From assembly GCF_001864895.1 (NCBI RefSeq), contig NZ_MJGO01000012.1:172746-236745 (forward strand): a stretch of DNA of 64,000 bases, in the 5' to 3' direction. Made by a program: the position numbers and the translations under genes. Within the stretch, counting starts at the first letter, position 1. Every line of letters begins with the position of its first letter. The stretch is from Curtobacterium sp. MCBA15_009. Its GTDB lineage: Bacteria > Actinomycetota > Actinomycetes > Actinomycetales > Microbacteriaceae. Below the pieces are notes generated by a model that was given only the letters and a program-made list of their open reading frames with translations, was not told the DNA's origin and did no database searches. Below, piece after piece: positions 44,455 through 52,703 of this stretch.

Positions 44455-44471
44455 ATATGCTGTTCGCATAT
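44455..44471. promoter_or_regulatory. AT-rich inverted repeat upstream of the TasA-like gene
   Basis: ATATGC-TGTTC-GCATAT lies in a strongly AT-rich island 37 bp before the ATG, within a wider TGATAT...ATATCA frame. It is probably a promoter overlapped by an operator. The low GC is unlike anything else nearby. Confidence 0.6.
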
Positions 44472-44507
44472 CACCCGCTCGGGGTGGTTCCGACCGACAG
44501 GACAGCC

Positions 44508-45089
44508 ATGCACATCACCTCCCGCCACGGCCGCACCGCAGCCTGGATCGCCGTTCCCCTCGCCGTCGTCGCGAGCGGCGCGGTCATCGCCACCGCCTCG
44601 TACGCCGCCTTCTCGAGCAGCACCGACGACGCCGGCAACGCCTGGCGGACCGGTGCCGTCTCCCTCACGGACGACGACCAGGGCGTGGCGATGTTCGACG
44701 TCGACGACCTGGTGCCCGGCTCGTCCGGCACGAACTGCATCACCGTCACCGCCGCGACCACGAACGCGTCGACCGTCAAGCTGTACGCCGACGAGCAGGC
44801 CGACGACGACGCCCTCGCGCAGTACCTCGGCATGCAGGTCGAGCGCGGCTCGCTCGGGACCGCCGGCGACTGCAGCACCTTCACGGCGTCGACGACCGTC
44901 CACGACGGCACGCTCGCCGAGCTCATGGCGCACGACGCGTTCGGTACCGGGCTCGACTCGTGGAAGCCCGCCACCGGCACGACGAGCACGACCTACCGGT
45001 TCAGCTACGACCTGTCGGAGGACGCCCCGAACACCGTGCAGTCCTCCGAGGCCGGCACGACGTTCGTCTGGGAAGCCCAGACCGACTGA
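44508..45089 (+). CDS. TasA/camelysin-like secreted protein (SipW-type substrate)
   Basis: This 193-residue exported protein has an N-terminal signal with hydrophobic core and the alternate-signal motif 'ASYAAFSSSTDDAGNAW', which in Bacillus TasA/camelysin and actinobacterial relatives is cleaved by SipW-type peptidases. The rest is a beta-rich domain with one Cys pair (NCITV, DCSTF). AGGACAG is the ribosome-binding site and decides ATG 44508. A dedicated peptidase-fusion gene lies 60 bp downstream. It may form a surface fibre, which is inference. Confidence 0.82.
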   Translation: MHITSRHGRTAAWIAVPLAVVASGAVIATASYAAFSSSTDDAGNAWRTGAVSLTDDDQGVAMFDVDDLVPGSSGTNCITVTAATTNASTVKLYADEQADDDALAQYLGMQVERGSLGTAGDCSTFTASTTVHDGTLAELMAHDAFGTGLDSWKPATGTTSTTYRFSYDLSEDAPNTVQSSEAGTTFVWEAQTD

Positions 45090-45149
45090 CGCTCCCGCGT
45101 CCCCAGCCCGACACCCGACCGACCGACCGACGACCACGAGGAGCAGCCC

Positions 45150-46589
45150 ATGCCGACCACCGTCACCCGACGACCCGTCCGGTGCGTCGGCGACCTGCCC
45201 CGGCTGCTCCTCGCGGTCGCCGCACGCACCGTGCTCTGGTCCGTGCTCCTGCTCGCGGTCTGGGCGTCGCTGCCGGCGGCCCTCGGCTGGCACGTCACGA
45301 CGGTGGTCTCGGACTCGATGGCGCCCGGGATCCGCACCGGGGACGTCGTCGCGGCGATGCCCGCCGAGGCGGACGCCGTCGAGCCCGGGAGGGTCCTGCT
45401 GGTCGACGACCCCGACCACGACGACCGCCTCCGACTCCACCGCCTCGAGCGGGTCGAGCAGGACGGCGACCTCCGACTCCGCGGCGACGCGAACCCCGCT
45501 GCCGACCGCACGCCGGTCGACCCCGACGCTGTGCTCGGCATCGGGGTGCTGCGGTTCCCGTGGGTCGGACTGCCGGGGGTCTGGCTCCGGACCGGCGCAC
45601 CCGTGCCGCTGCTGCTCACCACAGCGGTGGCAGCACTCCTCCTCGCCGCCACACGACTCGATCGCGACGTCGCTGACGGCCTGCCGTGTCGACGCTGCGG
45701 GGCCCCGCGCCGAGACCTCCGTTCGCCCATCACCGGAGAACCGGGCTCGGCACGTCGGCCAGGCTCCGCGACCGGCGGCGCGCCTCCCGTCGTCGCGACG
45801 GTCGCCGCCCTCGCCGCGATCACGGCCGTGTCGACACTCGTCGCGGGCGCGGGTTTCAGCGGCACGACGGCGACGGCCTCGGCGCTCGGCACCGAGACGT
45901 TCCCGTGCTTCCACCGCCCGGAGGGCAACGCCGTCCTGGCGTGGGACTTCGCCGAGAAGAACGGTCCGCGTGTGACCGACTCGAGCGGGTCGGGCGCCGA
46001 CGGGGCGTTCTCCTCGTCATCCGGTTCCCGGGTGGACGGTGACTGCGTCGCCAACCCGTACGCGTCCTTCCGGACGCAGGACGGCCTGGAGGGATGGGCC
46101 GTCACCGACACCGCCGTCGACGCTCCGAACGCGTTCACCATCGAGGTGTGGTTCCGCACGACCGACACGGGCGGTGGCAGGGTGTTCGGGTTCGGGTCCG
46201 ACCGTTCTGCCGCCTCGACCCACCGCGACCGCCACCTCTACGTCGACGGCGCCGGCCGCCTGCGCTTCGGCGTCGAGGAGTCGGGCTCGCAGTTCAAGTT
46301 CACCCTGCTGTCGAGCTCCGTGGTGACCGACGGCGAATGGCACCACGCCGTCGGGGCGTTCCAGCCCCGTTCGATGACCCTCTGGCTGGACGGGGTGCAA
46401 CAGGGCACGAGAGCGGATGCTGTCACGCTCCGTCAGTACAGCGGGCACTGGCGTGTCGGGCGGCAGACGCTGTCCGGCTGGCCGGCGGGTGCCGGCTTCG
46501 CGTACAACGGCGACGTCGACACCGCCAGGGTGCACGACCACGCGTTCACCGCCGACGAGGTCGCCGCGCGGTTCGCCGCCGGGCGCTGA
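45150..46589 (+). CDS. SipW-type signal peptidase fused to a LamG domain
   Basis: This 479-residue fusion starts with a membrane helix (about 24-46) and an S26B-type catalytic domain with Ser56 in VVSDSM, His97 in LRLHRLERV (His replaces the bacterial Lys) and Asp113 in GDANPAADR. A second helix (151-168), an Arg-rich cytoplasmic loop and a third helix (213-236) follow. That third helix ends in 'VAGAGFSGTTATASALGTE', which resembles a SipW cleavage site. The rest (255-479) is a LamG/concanavalin-like domain ('AFTIEVWFRTTDTGGG', 'DGEWHHAVGAFQPRSMTLWL'). It is in operon with the TasA-like gene. Self-cleavage to release the LamG part is my inference. Confidence 0.85.
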   Translation: MPTTVTRRPVRCVGDLPRLLLAVAARTVLWSVLLLAVWASLPAALGWHVTTVVSDSMAPGIRTGDVVAAMPAEADAVEPGRVLLVDDPDHDDRLRLHRLERVEQDGDLRLRGDANPAADRTPVDPDAVLGIGVLRFPWVGLPGVWLRTGAPVPLLLTTAVAALLLAATRLDRDVADGLPCRRCGAPRRDLRSPITGEPGSARRPGSATGGAPPVVATVAALAAITAVSTLVAGAGFSGTTATASALGTETFPCFHRPEGNAVLAWDFAEKNGPRVTDSSGSGADGAFSSSSGSRVDGDCVANPYASFRTQDGLEGWAVTDTAVDAPNAFTIEVWFRTTDTGGGRVFGFGSDRSAASTHRDRHLYVDGAGRLRFGVEESGSQFKFTLLSSSVVTDGEWHHAVGAFQPRSMTLWLDGVQQGTRADAVTLRQYSGHWRVGRQTLSGWPAGAGFAYNGDVDTARVHDHAFTADEVAARFAAGR

Positions 46590-46614
46590 ACCCGACGGCG
46601 CCGACCAGCCGCCG

Positions 46615-46857
46615 CTAGTGCGTCGCCTGCTCCTGGCGGATGCGCGCGAGGACCTCGCCGCGCAGCTGCTCCGGAGCGGTCTCCTTGCAGGCGCGACGGA
46701 CGGTCTCGATGAGCACCACGCCGACGCGGTGCTCGGTCGTGCAGTCCTCGCAGCCGTCCATGTGCTCACGGATGTCCGCCGCGTCCTCGCGGCAGAGCTC
46801 CCCGTGCAGGAACTCCTCGAGCTCGGCCTTCGCCTTCGAGCAGTCGCACCCGCTCAT
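46615..46857 (-). CDS. rsrA: Mycothiol-system anti-sigma factor (RsrA-like)
   Basis: This 80-residue zinc-associated anti-sigma factor holds SigH/SigR inactive until thiol oxidation releases zinc. The ZAS motif is His32-x3-Cys36-x2-Cys39 (HMDGCEDC), with further cysteines at 4, 6, 22 and 57. Its ATG overlaps the stop of the sigma gene (ATGA), so the two are made together. The pair is the thiol-oxidative stress switch of Actinobacteria. Confidence 0.92.
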   Translation of the reverse strand: MSGCDCSKAKAELEEFLHGELCREDAADIREHMDGCEDCTTEHRVGVVLIETVRRACKETAPEQLRGEVLARIRQEQATH

Positions 46858-47618
46858 CGTGCTTCCTTCCCTTCGACGCGACCCTCGGCCGCGGCGGTCT
46901 TGCGGCCTCGTCCGCGCATCGTCGCCGTCGACGCTGCGTCCGGGACGATGCCGGTCTCACGGGCGTGGTCCGCCAGGAGCCCCCGCAGGAGCCGGCGACC
47001 ACGGTGGAGGCGGCTCATGACCGTCCCCACGGGGGTCTTCATGATGTCGGCGATCTCCTGGTAGGAGAACCCCTCGACATCGGCGAAGTAGACGGCCATC
47101 CGGAAGTCCTCCGGGATGGACTGCAGGGCGTCCTTCACGGCGGACGACGGCAGGTGGTCGATCGCGTCGGCCTCGGCGGACCGTGCGGAGATCGACTGGG
47201 TGACGCTCTCGGCGCCACCGAGCTGCCAGTCCTCGAGCTCGTCGATGGTGCCCTGGTACGGGTTCCGCTGGTTCTTGCGGTACGTGTTGATGAACGTGTT
47301 CGTCAGGATCCGGTAGAGCCAGGCCTTCAGGTTCGTGCCCTGCTTGAACTGGCGGAACGCGGCGAACGCCTTGACGAAGGTCTCCTGCACCAGGTCGGAC
47401 GCGTCGGCCGGGTTCCGGGTCATCCGCATCGCCGCACCGTAGAGCTGGTCCATGAAGGGCAGGGCCTGGTCCTCGAACAGGGACCGGAGCTCCGACTCGG
47501 ACACGGTCTTCGCGTCGACCGGCTCAGCCGCCGCCTGTTCCTCGGCCACGGCGTCGAGCTGCACCTCGGTCTCCTCGACCAGGTGGTGCGGTGCTGCCTG
47601 CGGTTCGTCGGTCGTCAT
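46854..47618 (-). CDS. sigH: ECF sigma factor of the SigH/SigR group
   Basis: This 254-residue sigma factor has region 2 around '[20 protein letters not shown]' and '[18 protein letters not shown]', and region 4 around '[20 protein letters not shown]'. It directs the thiol-stress response under control of the adjacent RsrA. Unusual extensions flank the core: about 45 acidic residues at the N-terminus and a basic tail of about 30. TAGACT lies 8 nt before the ATG at 47618 (leaderless). I found no SigH-type GGAAT/GTT promoter directly upstream. Confidence 0.92.
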   Translation of the reverse strand: MTTDEPQAAPHHLVEETEVQLDAVAEEQAAAEPVDAKTVSESELRSLFEDQALPFMDQLYGAAMRMTRNPADASDLVQETFVKAFAAFRQFKQGTNLKAWLYRILTNTFINTYRKNQRNPYQGTIDELEDWQLGGAESVTQSISARSAEADAIDHLPSSAVKDALQSIPEDFRMAVYFADVEGFSYQEIADIMKTPVGTVMSRLHRGRRLLRGLLADHARETGIVPDAASTATMRGRGRKTAAAEGRVEGKEAR

Positions 47619-47744
47619 CGCGGCCAAGTCTAGGCCGAGCGTCGTCGGCACGGCGGTCAGCACGGTGGCCGTGCCGGTGCGCGCTCGCGCGAGTGTTGCT
47701 GTCGCCACTGATCCTCCCGGTGCGTTCAGTACCCTGGTGAACCG

Positions 47745-49121
47745 ATGGCAGACACGACGCATTCCCAGCACGGGGCACAGCCCTGGATCGCCCCGCTCGC
47801 CCGTGGGCCCCTGCGCGGCGACGTGTCGCTGCCCGGGTCGAAGTCGCTGACGAACCGGGAGCTCGTGCTCGCCGCCCTCGCCGACGGCCCGTCGGTCATC
47901 CGACTCCCCCTGCACTCCCGCGACTCGGCCCTCATGATCGCCGCGCTCCGGCAGCTCGGCGTCGGCATCGACGAGGTCGACCCCGTCGACGGCGCGGCCC
48001 CGAACCCCTACGGGCCCGACCTGCGGATCACGCCGGCCCCGATGCACGGCGACGTCCGCCTGGACTGCGGCCTCGCCGGCACCGTGATGCGGTTCGTCCC
48101 GCCGCTCGCCGCCCTGGCGGTCGGCCCCGTCACGGTCGACGGCGACCCGTACGCCCGCAAGCGTCCGATGCACGCGATCATCCGGGCGCTCGCCGACCTC
48201 GGCGTCGCCGTCACGGACGACGGCGACGGGGCGATGCCGTTCACCCTGACCGGCACCGGCTCGGTCCGCGGCGGGGCGCTCGAGATCGACGCGTCGGCGT
48301 CCTCGCAGTTCGTGTCCGGCCTGCTGCTCTCCGCGCCGCGCTTCGACGAGGGCCTGCACCTCACCCACGTCGGCGAACGGCTGCCCAGCCTGCCGCACAT
48401 CGAGATGACCGTCGCCGCACTCCGTGCCCGCGGCGTCACCGTCGACGAGCCGTCGGTCGGCGAGTGGGTCGTGCACCCCGGGCCGATCGCCGCCCGCGAC
48501 GCCACGATCGAACCCGACCTGTCGAACGCCGCGCCGTTCGCGGCCGCCGCGCTCGTCGCGGGCGGCACGGTCCGCATCCGCACCTGGCCCACCGAGACGA
48601 CGCAGGTCGGTGCCGACCTCGAGACGCTCCTGCCCCTGTGGGGGGCGAGCGTGGCCCGTGACGGTGACGACCTGGTCGTCGACGGCGGCGTCGGGGTCCG
48701 TGGTGGGGCCTCCTTGCCGGGGCTCGAACTCGACCTGAGCCGCGGCGGCGAACTCGCCCCGGCGCTCGTCGCGCTGGCCGCGCTGGCGGACGGACCGAGC
48801 GTGGTCACCGGGATCGGCCACCTGCGTGGGCACGAGACGGACCGTCTCGCCGCGCTCGCGGCGGACGTCAACCGGTCTGGAGGCACGGTGCACGAACTCG
48901 ACGACGGCCTGCGGATCGAGCCGGCGCCGCTCCACGGCGGTGCCTGGGGTGCGTACGACGACCACCGGATGGCGACCGCGGGCGCCATCGTGGGCCTCGT
49001 CGTCGACGGCGTCGCCGTCGACGACATCGGGTCGACCGCGAAGACGCTGCCCCAGTTCCCGGAGCTGTGGGCGGCGTTGGTGGCGTCGTCGGCTCCCGCG
49101 ACGGACGGGGACCGACCGTGA
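47745..49121 (+). CDS. aroA: 3-phosphoshikimate 1-carboxyvinyltransferase (EPSP synthase)
   Basis: This 458-residue shikimate-pathway enzyme transfers enolpyruvate to shikimate-3-phosphate. Motifs are [20 protein letters not shown] near residue 30, '[17 protein letters not shown]' and the C-terminal [12 protein letters not shown]. The second motif reads GLAGTVMR rather than the usual GNAGTAMR, a class difference that may bear on glyphosate response. TACCCT lies 9 nt before the ATG. It is divergent from sigH, and its stop overlaps rsgA (GTGA). Confidence 0.94.
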   Translation: MADTTHSQHGAQPWIAPLARGPLRGDVSLPGSKSLTNRELVLAALADGPSVIRLPLHSRDSALMIAALRQLGVGIDEVDPVDGAAPNPYGPDLRITPAPMHGDVRLDCGLAGTVMRFVPPLAALAVGPVTVDGDPYARKRPMHAIIRALADLGVAVTDDGDGAMPFTLTGTGSVRGGALEIDASASSQFVSGLLLSAPRFDEGLHLTHVGERLPSLPHIEMTVAALRARGVTVDEPSVGEWVVHPGPIAARDATIEPDLSNAAPFAAAALVAGGTVRIRTWPTETTQVGADLETLLPLWGASVARDGDDLVVDGGVGVRGGASLPGLELDLSRGGELAPALVALAALADGPSVVTGIGHLRGHETDRLAALAADVNRSGGTVHELDDGLRIEPAPLHGGAWGAYDDHRMATAGAIVGLVVDGVAVDDIGSTAKTLPQFPELWAALVASSAPATDGDRP

Positions 49122-50164
49122 GCTGGTGGGACGACGTCGACGGCGACGACTCCGACGCGGACGAGCCGTACGGGCAGTACGACGAGTCGAGCGTCCGGGT
49201 GCGCCCGAACCCGAAGGGCAACCGGCCCCGCACGAAGACCCGGCCGACGTACGACGACGCGCCCGTCGGGTGGGTGACGAACGTCGACCGCGGGCGGTTC
49301 GGCGTCCTGGTCGACGACCGCGTCATCACCGCCACGAAGGCCCGCGAGCTCGGCAAGAAGTCCGTCGTCACCGGCGACCGCGTCTCACTGGTCGGCGACG
49401 TCTCCGGCGACCCCGGCTCGCTGGCGCGGATCGTGAAGGTCGCGGAGCGCACGACCCTGCTGCGCCGGAGCGCCGACGACTCGGACGAGGTCGAGCGCGT
49501 CATCGTGGCGAACGCCGACCAGATGCTCATCGTGGTGGCCGCCGCCGACCCCGAGCCGCGCACCCGGCTCATCGACCGGTACCTCGTCGCGGCGTTCGAC
49601 GCCGGACTCGACCCGGTCCTCTGCATCACGAAGACCGACCTCGCCGACCCGACCGCATTCCTGGCGCACTTCGCGTGCCTCTCCCTGCGCATCGTGACGA
49701 GCCGCTCCGACGACGTGCCGTTCGAGGCGCTGCACGAGGTCCTCGACGACAAGGTCACCGTCACCGTCGGGCACTCCGGCGTGGGCAAGTCGACCCTCGT
49801 CAACGCGATCACCGGGTCGACGCGGGCGACCGGCGTCGTGAACGCCGTCACCGGTCGCGGCAGGCACACCTCGTCGTCGTCGATCGCCCTGCAGGTGCGC
49901 GACGGCGGCTGGATCATCGACACCCCGGGTGTGCGGTCGTTCGGCCTCGGCCACGTCGACCCCGCCAACGTCTTCCGCGCGTTCGCGTCGCACGCCGTCC
50001 CGGTGCTGCCCGCGCGCGACGGCATCCCGTTGGCGCAGGCCCACGACTGGGAGATCGTCGACCGGGTGCAGGACGGCGAGCTCGGCCCCACCGGCGTCGA
50101 GCGGCTCGACTCGTTCCGCGCCCTGCTGACCGGCATGGGCGCCGCCGACCCCGGGTCGGAGTAG
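49118..50164 (+). CDS. rsgA: Ribosome small subunit GTPase, zinc-finger-less form
   Basis: This 348-residue circularly permuted GTPase matures the 30S subunit. An OB-fold-like N-terminal region is followed by G4 (TKTD), G1 GHSGVGKST and G3 DTPG in permuted order. The C-terminal CxxxC/H/C zinc finger of canonical RsgA is missing: '[20 protein letters not shown]' has no cysteines. It starts at GTG overlapping the aroA stop, a pairing frequent in Actinobacteria. Confidence 0.92.
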   Translation: MSWWDDVDGDDSDADEPYGQYDESSVRVRPNPKGNRPRTKTRPTYDDAPVGWVTNVDRGRFGVLVDDRVITATKARELGKKSVVTGDRVSLVGDVSGDPGSLARIVKVAERTTLLRRSADDSDEVERVIVANADQMLIVVAAADPEPRTRLIDRYLVAAFDAGLDPVLCITKTDLADPTAFLAHFACLSLRIVTSRSDDVPFEALHEVLDDKVTVTVGHSGVGKSTLVNAITGSTRATGVVNAVTGRGRHTSSSSIALQVRDGGWIIDTPGVRSFGLGHVDPANVFRAFASHAVPVLPARDGIPLAQAHDWEIVDRVQDGELGPTGVERLDSFRALLTGMGAADPGSE

Positions 50165-50359
50165 GGCGCCGGGGCGGGCTCGTCGGGGCCGAGGTCGCGG
50201 CGCGTGGTCGCGTGGTCGAGAGGTCGCGAAATGGGCGCCCCTCGGCCCCGGCAGCCGGCACTCCGTGCGACCTCGGGGCTCGACCCACGGCGGGTCGCGC
50301 GACCTCGGGCGATGGCCGCCAGCCGCGAACCGCGGTCGTCGACGATGGACGACGGCGCC

Positions 50360-50414
50360 GAGATCGCACTTCGACCCGTCACGTGCGTGCGGTACCGGGC
50401 GTGAGTGCGATCTC
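50360..50414. repeat. 55-bp hairpin repeat, copy 1
   Basis: Outer arms GAGATCGCACT and AGTGCGATCTC with inner CGACCCG/GGTACCGGGC. A second copy lies exactly 158 bp further on. Confidence 0.75.
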
Positions 50415-50517
50415 ACCGGGCGGGTGCGGGTGCTCCCGCCCCGGGTCCCAACCCCGGTCGACCATCGGCCCGGCTCCGGCCCGGCACCGGCACCGGCACC
50501 GGCTTGGCACCGGCACT

Positions 50518-50572
50518 GAAATCGCACTTCGGCCCGCTGAGCACGAGCGGTACCGGGCGCAAGTGCGATCTC
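50518..50572. repeat. 55-bp hairpin repeat, copy 2
   Basis: Outer arms GAAATCGCACTT and AAGTGCGATCTC around GGTACCGGGC. Same length and layout as copy 1, with substitutions that partly preserve pairing. Confidence 0.75.
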
Positions 50573-50608
50573 ACCGCACGGGGCCGCCGGACTCCGGACC
50601 CCGCGGTG

Positions 50609-50614
50609 TACAGT
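50609..50614 (+). promoter_or_regulatory. -10 box TACAGT of the DUF3533-like gene
   Basis: TACAGT ends 8 nt before the GTG at 50623, giving a leaderless mRNA. Confidence 0.65.
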
Positions 50615-50622
50615 TGGCCCTC

Positions 50623-51798
50623 GTGTCTGAAGTTGCAAAGTACAACTTTGCGCCGACCCCCGCTGTCGACGCCCCGTCCTCCACCGGTCCGACGACGACG
50701 TCGCACACGCACCACACCCCCACCCACAAGTCCTCGCGCGCCCCGAGGCCGCAGCGCCCGAGCGACGTGCTGCGTCCCGCGGGCCTCGGGCGGATGCTGC
50801 TGACGTTCGGTTCGCACATCCTCGTGCCGCTGTTCCTGGCGGCCGGCATGGGGCTGGCCTACCTCGGCGCGTTCCACGCCCCGACCCCGCACGAGCTCCC
50901 CGTCGGCGTCGTCGGGCAGGGCGCAGCGACGCAGGTGTTCGCGCAGACCGTGACCGACGGGTCCGACGGCGCCCTCGTCGCCCACGTCGTCGGGAGCACC
51001 GGCGAGGCGGAGCGGCTCGTGCGGGACCGCGAACTCGCGGCGGTGTACGCCCCGACGACGACCGCGGCCACGCTGTACGTGTCGACCGCCGCGTCGGAGA
51101 CGACCGCGAGTGCCGCCCAGAGGGTCTTCCTGCCGATCGCGTTCGAGCAGCACGTGCCGTTCCGCGTCGTCGACGTCGTGCCGACCGGCGACCAGGACAC
51201 CACCGGTCAGGGCCTGTTCTTCCTGCTCGTCGCCCTGAGCGTCGGCGGCTACGCCTCGGCGATCGCGGTGGCTGCCTTCGCCACGCGGTTGCGTCCGCTC
51301 TGGACCGTGGTCGTCGGCCTCGCCACCTCGGGCGTCGTCGCGGGCATCGGTGTCGTCGTCGCGGGGCCGGTCTACGGGGTGCTCACGACGCACCAGTGGC
51401 AGGTGTTCCTGTTCGCCTGGCTCTACGACGCGGTCATCGTCGCGCTCGGGGTGGGCCTGCATCCCCTGCTCGGTCGGTGGACCACGCCGGTGCTGACGAT
51501 GCTGTTCGTGATGCTCAACTTCACGTCGTCGGGCGGGATCTTCCAGCCGGCGTTCCAGCCCGGGTTCTTCGCGGCCCTCAACACCTTCTGGAGCGGCGCC
51601 GCGTGGCTCCGCGCGGCGCAGGACCTGCAGTACTTCCCGGGGGCGTCGCTCGGCCGGAGCGGGCTCGTGCTCGGGCTGTGGTTCGCCGCGGCCGTCCTGC
51701 TCTGCGTCCTCGTGCACGGCCTCGTGGCGCGCCGGGCCCGGATCGCCCGGGAACGCGAGGTCAGCCGGCTCGAGGAGGAAGAGGTCGTCGCCGCCTGA
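50623..51798 (+). CDS. ABC-2-like membrane protein (YhgE/DUF3533-like)
   Basis: This 391-residue membrane protein has the layout of the YhgE/Pip/DUF3533 group: one N-terminal helix (near 'FGSHILVPLFLAAGMGLAYL'), an extracytoplasmic domain of about 150 residues ('ELPVGVVGQGAATQVFAQTV') and five C-terminal helices. Some relatives act in efflux or secretion. The leaderless GTG at 50623 fits TACAGT 8 nt upstream. The first ten codons contain a palindrome and unusually AT-rich codons (see 50635). No ATPase gene adjoins. Confidence 0.78.
   Translation: MSEVAKYNFAPTPAVDAPSSTGPTTTSHTHHTPTHKSSRAPRPQRPSDVLRPAGLGRMLLTFGSHILVPLFLAAGMGLAYLGAFHAPTPHELPVGVVGQGAATQVFAQTVTDGSDGALVAHVVGSTGEAERLVRDRELAAVYAPTTTAATLYVSTAASETTASAAQRVFLPIAFEQHVPFRVVDVVPTGDQDTTGQGLFFLLVALSVGGYASAIAVAAFATRLRPLWTVVVGLATSGVVAGIGVVVAGPVYGVLTTHQWQVFLFAWLYDAVIVALGVGLHPLLGRWTTPVLTMLFVMLNFTSSGGIFQPAFQPGFFAALNTFWSGAAWLRAAQDLQYFPGASLGRSGLVLGLWFAAAVLLCVLVHGLVARRARIAREREVSRLEEEEVVAA
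50635..50651. promoter_or_regulatory. Operator-like palindrome inside the start of the DUF3533-like gene
   Basis: GCAAAGT-ACA-ACTTTGC is a perfect 7-bp-arm inverted repeat at about +13 to +29 from the predicted transcription start. It falls in the codons for AKYNFA. TetR-type repressors often bind such sites, but no regulator gene is adjacent. Confidence 0.6.
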
Positions 51799-51824
51799 GC
51801 GGTCGCGCCCGCTACGCTCGACCC

Positions 51825-52607
51825 GTGGACCTCCGCGCCGACCTGGACTTCGCCCGTTCCCTCGCCGACACCGCCGACGGCATCGCCCTCGAGCGGTTCC
51901 GCGCGGCGGACCTGCACGTGTCGAGGAAGGCCGACAGCACCCACGTCACGGACGCCGACCAGGCGGTCGAGCGGGCGCTCCGCGAGCGCATCGCGGCCGA
52001 GCGTCCGGACGACGCGTTCCTCGGCGAGGAGACCACCGCCGACACCGGGGCCGAGGCCACCAGCGAGGGACACCGCCAGTGGGTGGTCGACCCGATCGAC
52101 GGCACCGCGAACTACCTGCGCGGGGTGCCGGTGTGGGCGACGCTCATCGCGCTCGCGGTCGACGGCCGCCCGGTCCTCGGCGTCGTGAGCGCCCCGGCGC
52201 TCGGCAAGCGCTGGTGGGCCGCCGAGGGACTCGGCGCGCACTCGTTCGACGGCGCGCTGCGGGTGTCCGGCGTCGCCGACCTGGCCGACGCCAGCCTGAG
52301 CTACAACAGCATCCAGCAGTGGGACGACGACGACCGCCTCGACACCCTGGTCGCGCTGTCCCGTCGGGTGTGGCGCACCCGGGCGTACGGGGACATGTGG
52401 TCGTACATGCTCGTCGCCGAGGGCGTGCTCGACATCGCGGGCGAGCCCGACCTCAAGCCGTGGGACATGGCCGCGCTCGTGCCCATCGTCGAGGAGGCCG
52501 GCGGCCGCTTCACGTCGCTCGACGGCGACCCCGGGCCGTGGCACGGCAGTGCGCTCGCGACGAACGGCCTGGTGCACGACGCGGTCGTCGAGCTCATCCG
52601 CCGCTGA
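51825..52607 (+). CDS. hisN: Histidinol-phosphatase, inositol-monophosphatase family
   Basis: This 260-residue Mg-dependent phosphatase carries FLGEE (metal ligand Glu), DPIDGTANY and the C-terminal KPWDMAAL motif. Sequence flavour ('SRKADSTHVTDADQAVERAL') fits the actinobacterial HisN that dephosphorylates histidinol phosphate rather than inositol monophosphatase. The GTG start has TACGCT 6 nt upstream (leaderless). The gene often lies beside aroA and rsgA in Actinobacteria, as it nearly does here. Confidence 0.88.
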   Translation: MDLRADLDFARSLADTADGIALERFRAADLHVSRKADSTHVTDADQAVERALRERIAAERPDDAFLGEETTADTGAEATSEGHRQWVVDPIDGTANYLRGVPVWATLIALAVDGRPVLGVVSAPALGKRWWAAEGLGAHSFDGALRVSGVADLADASLSYNSIQQWDDDDRLDTLVALSRRVWRTRAYGDMWSYMLVAEGVLDIAGEPDLKPWDMAALVPIVEEAGGRFTSLDGDPGPWHGSALATNGLVHDAVVELIRR

Positions 52608-52703
52608 CCGACGAGCGGACGACGCACACCCCGCGCCCGACGGCCAACGGCGCACGCCCACCGCGCACGGTGGGCGGTCCGACCGCCGGACGTCGCAGCG
52701 CCG

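Larger units (their letters stand above)
50165..50622. other. Gene-free gap of about 460 bp with hairpin repeats
   Basis: After rsgA comes a stretch with GAGGTCGCG/CGCGACCTC arms (about 50219-50308) and then two 55-bp hairpins (50360-50414 and 50518-50572). Between them is a CCGGCAC-rich microrepeat. No reading frame looks real. The promoter of the next gene is at the right end. Confidence 0.75.

Noticed and set aside
47619..48965. Long open frame extending the sigH gene upstream, antisense to aroA
   Set aside because: The protein would be random-looking and rich in Arg/Asp/Gly. The promoter box TAGACT and the conserved domain place the sigH start at 47618. It is a shadow of aroA in GC-rich DNA.
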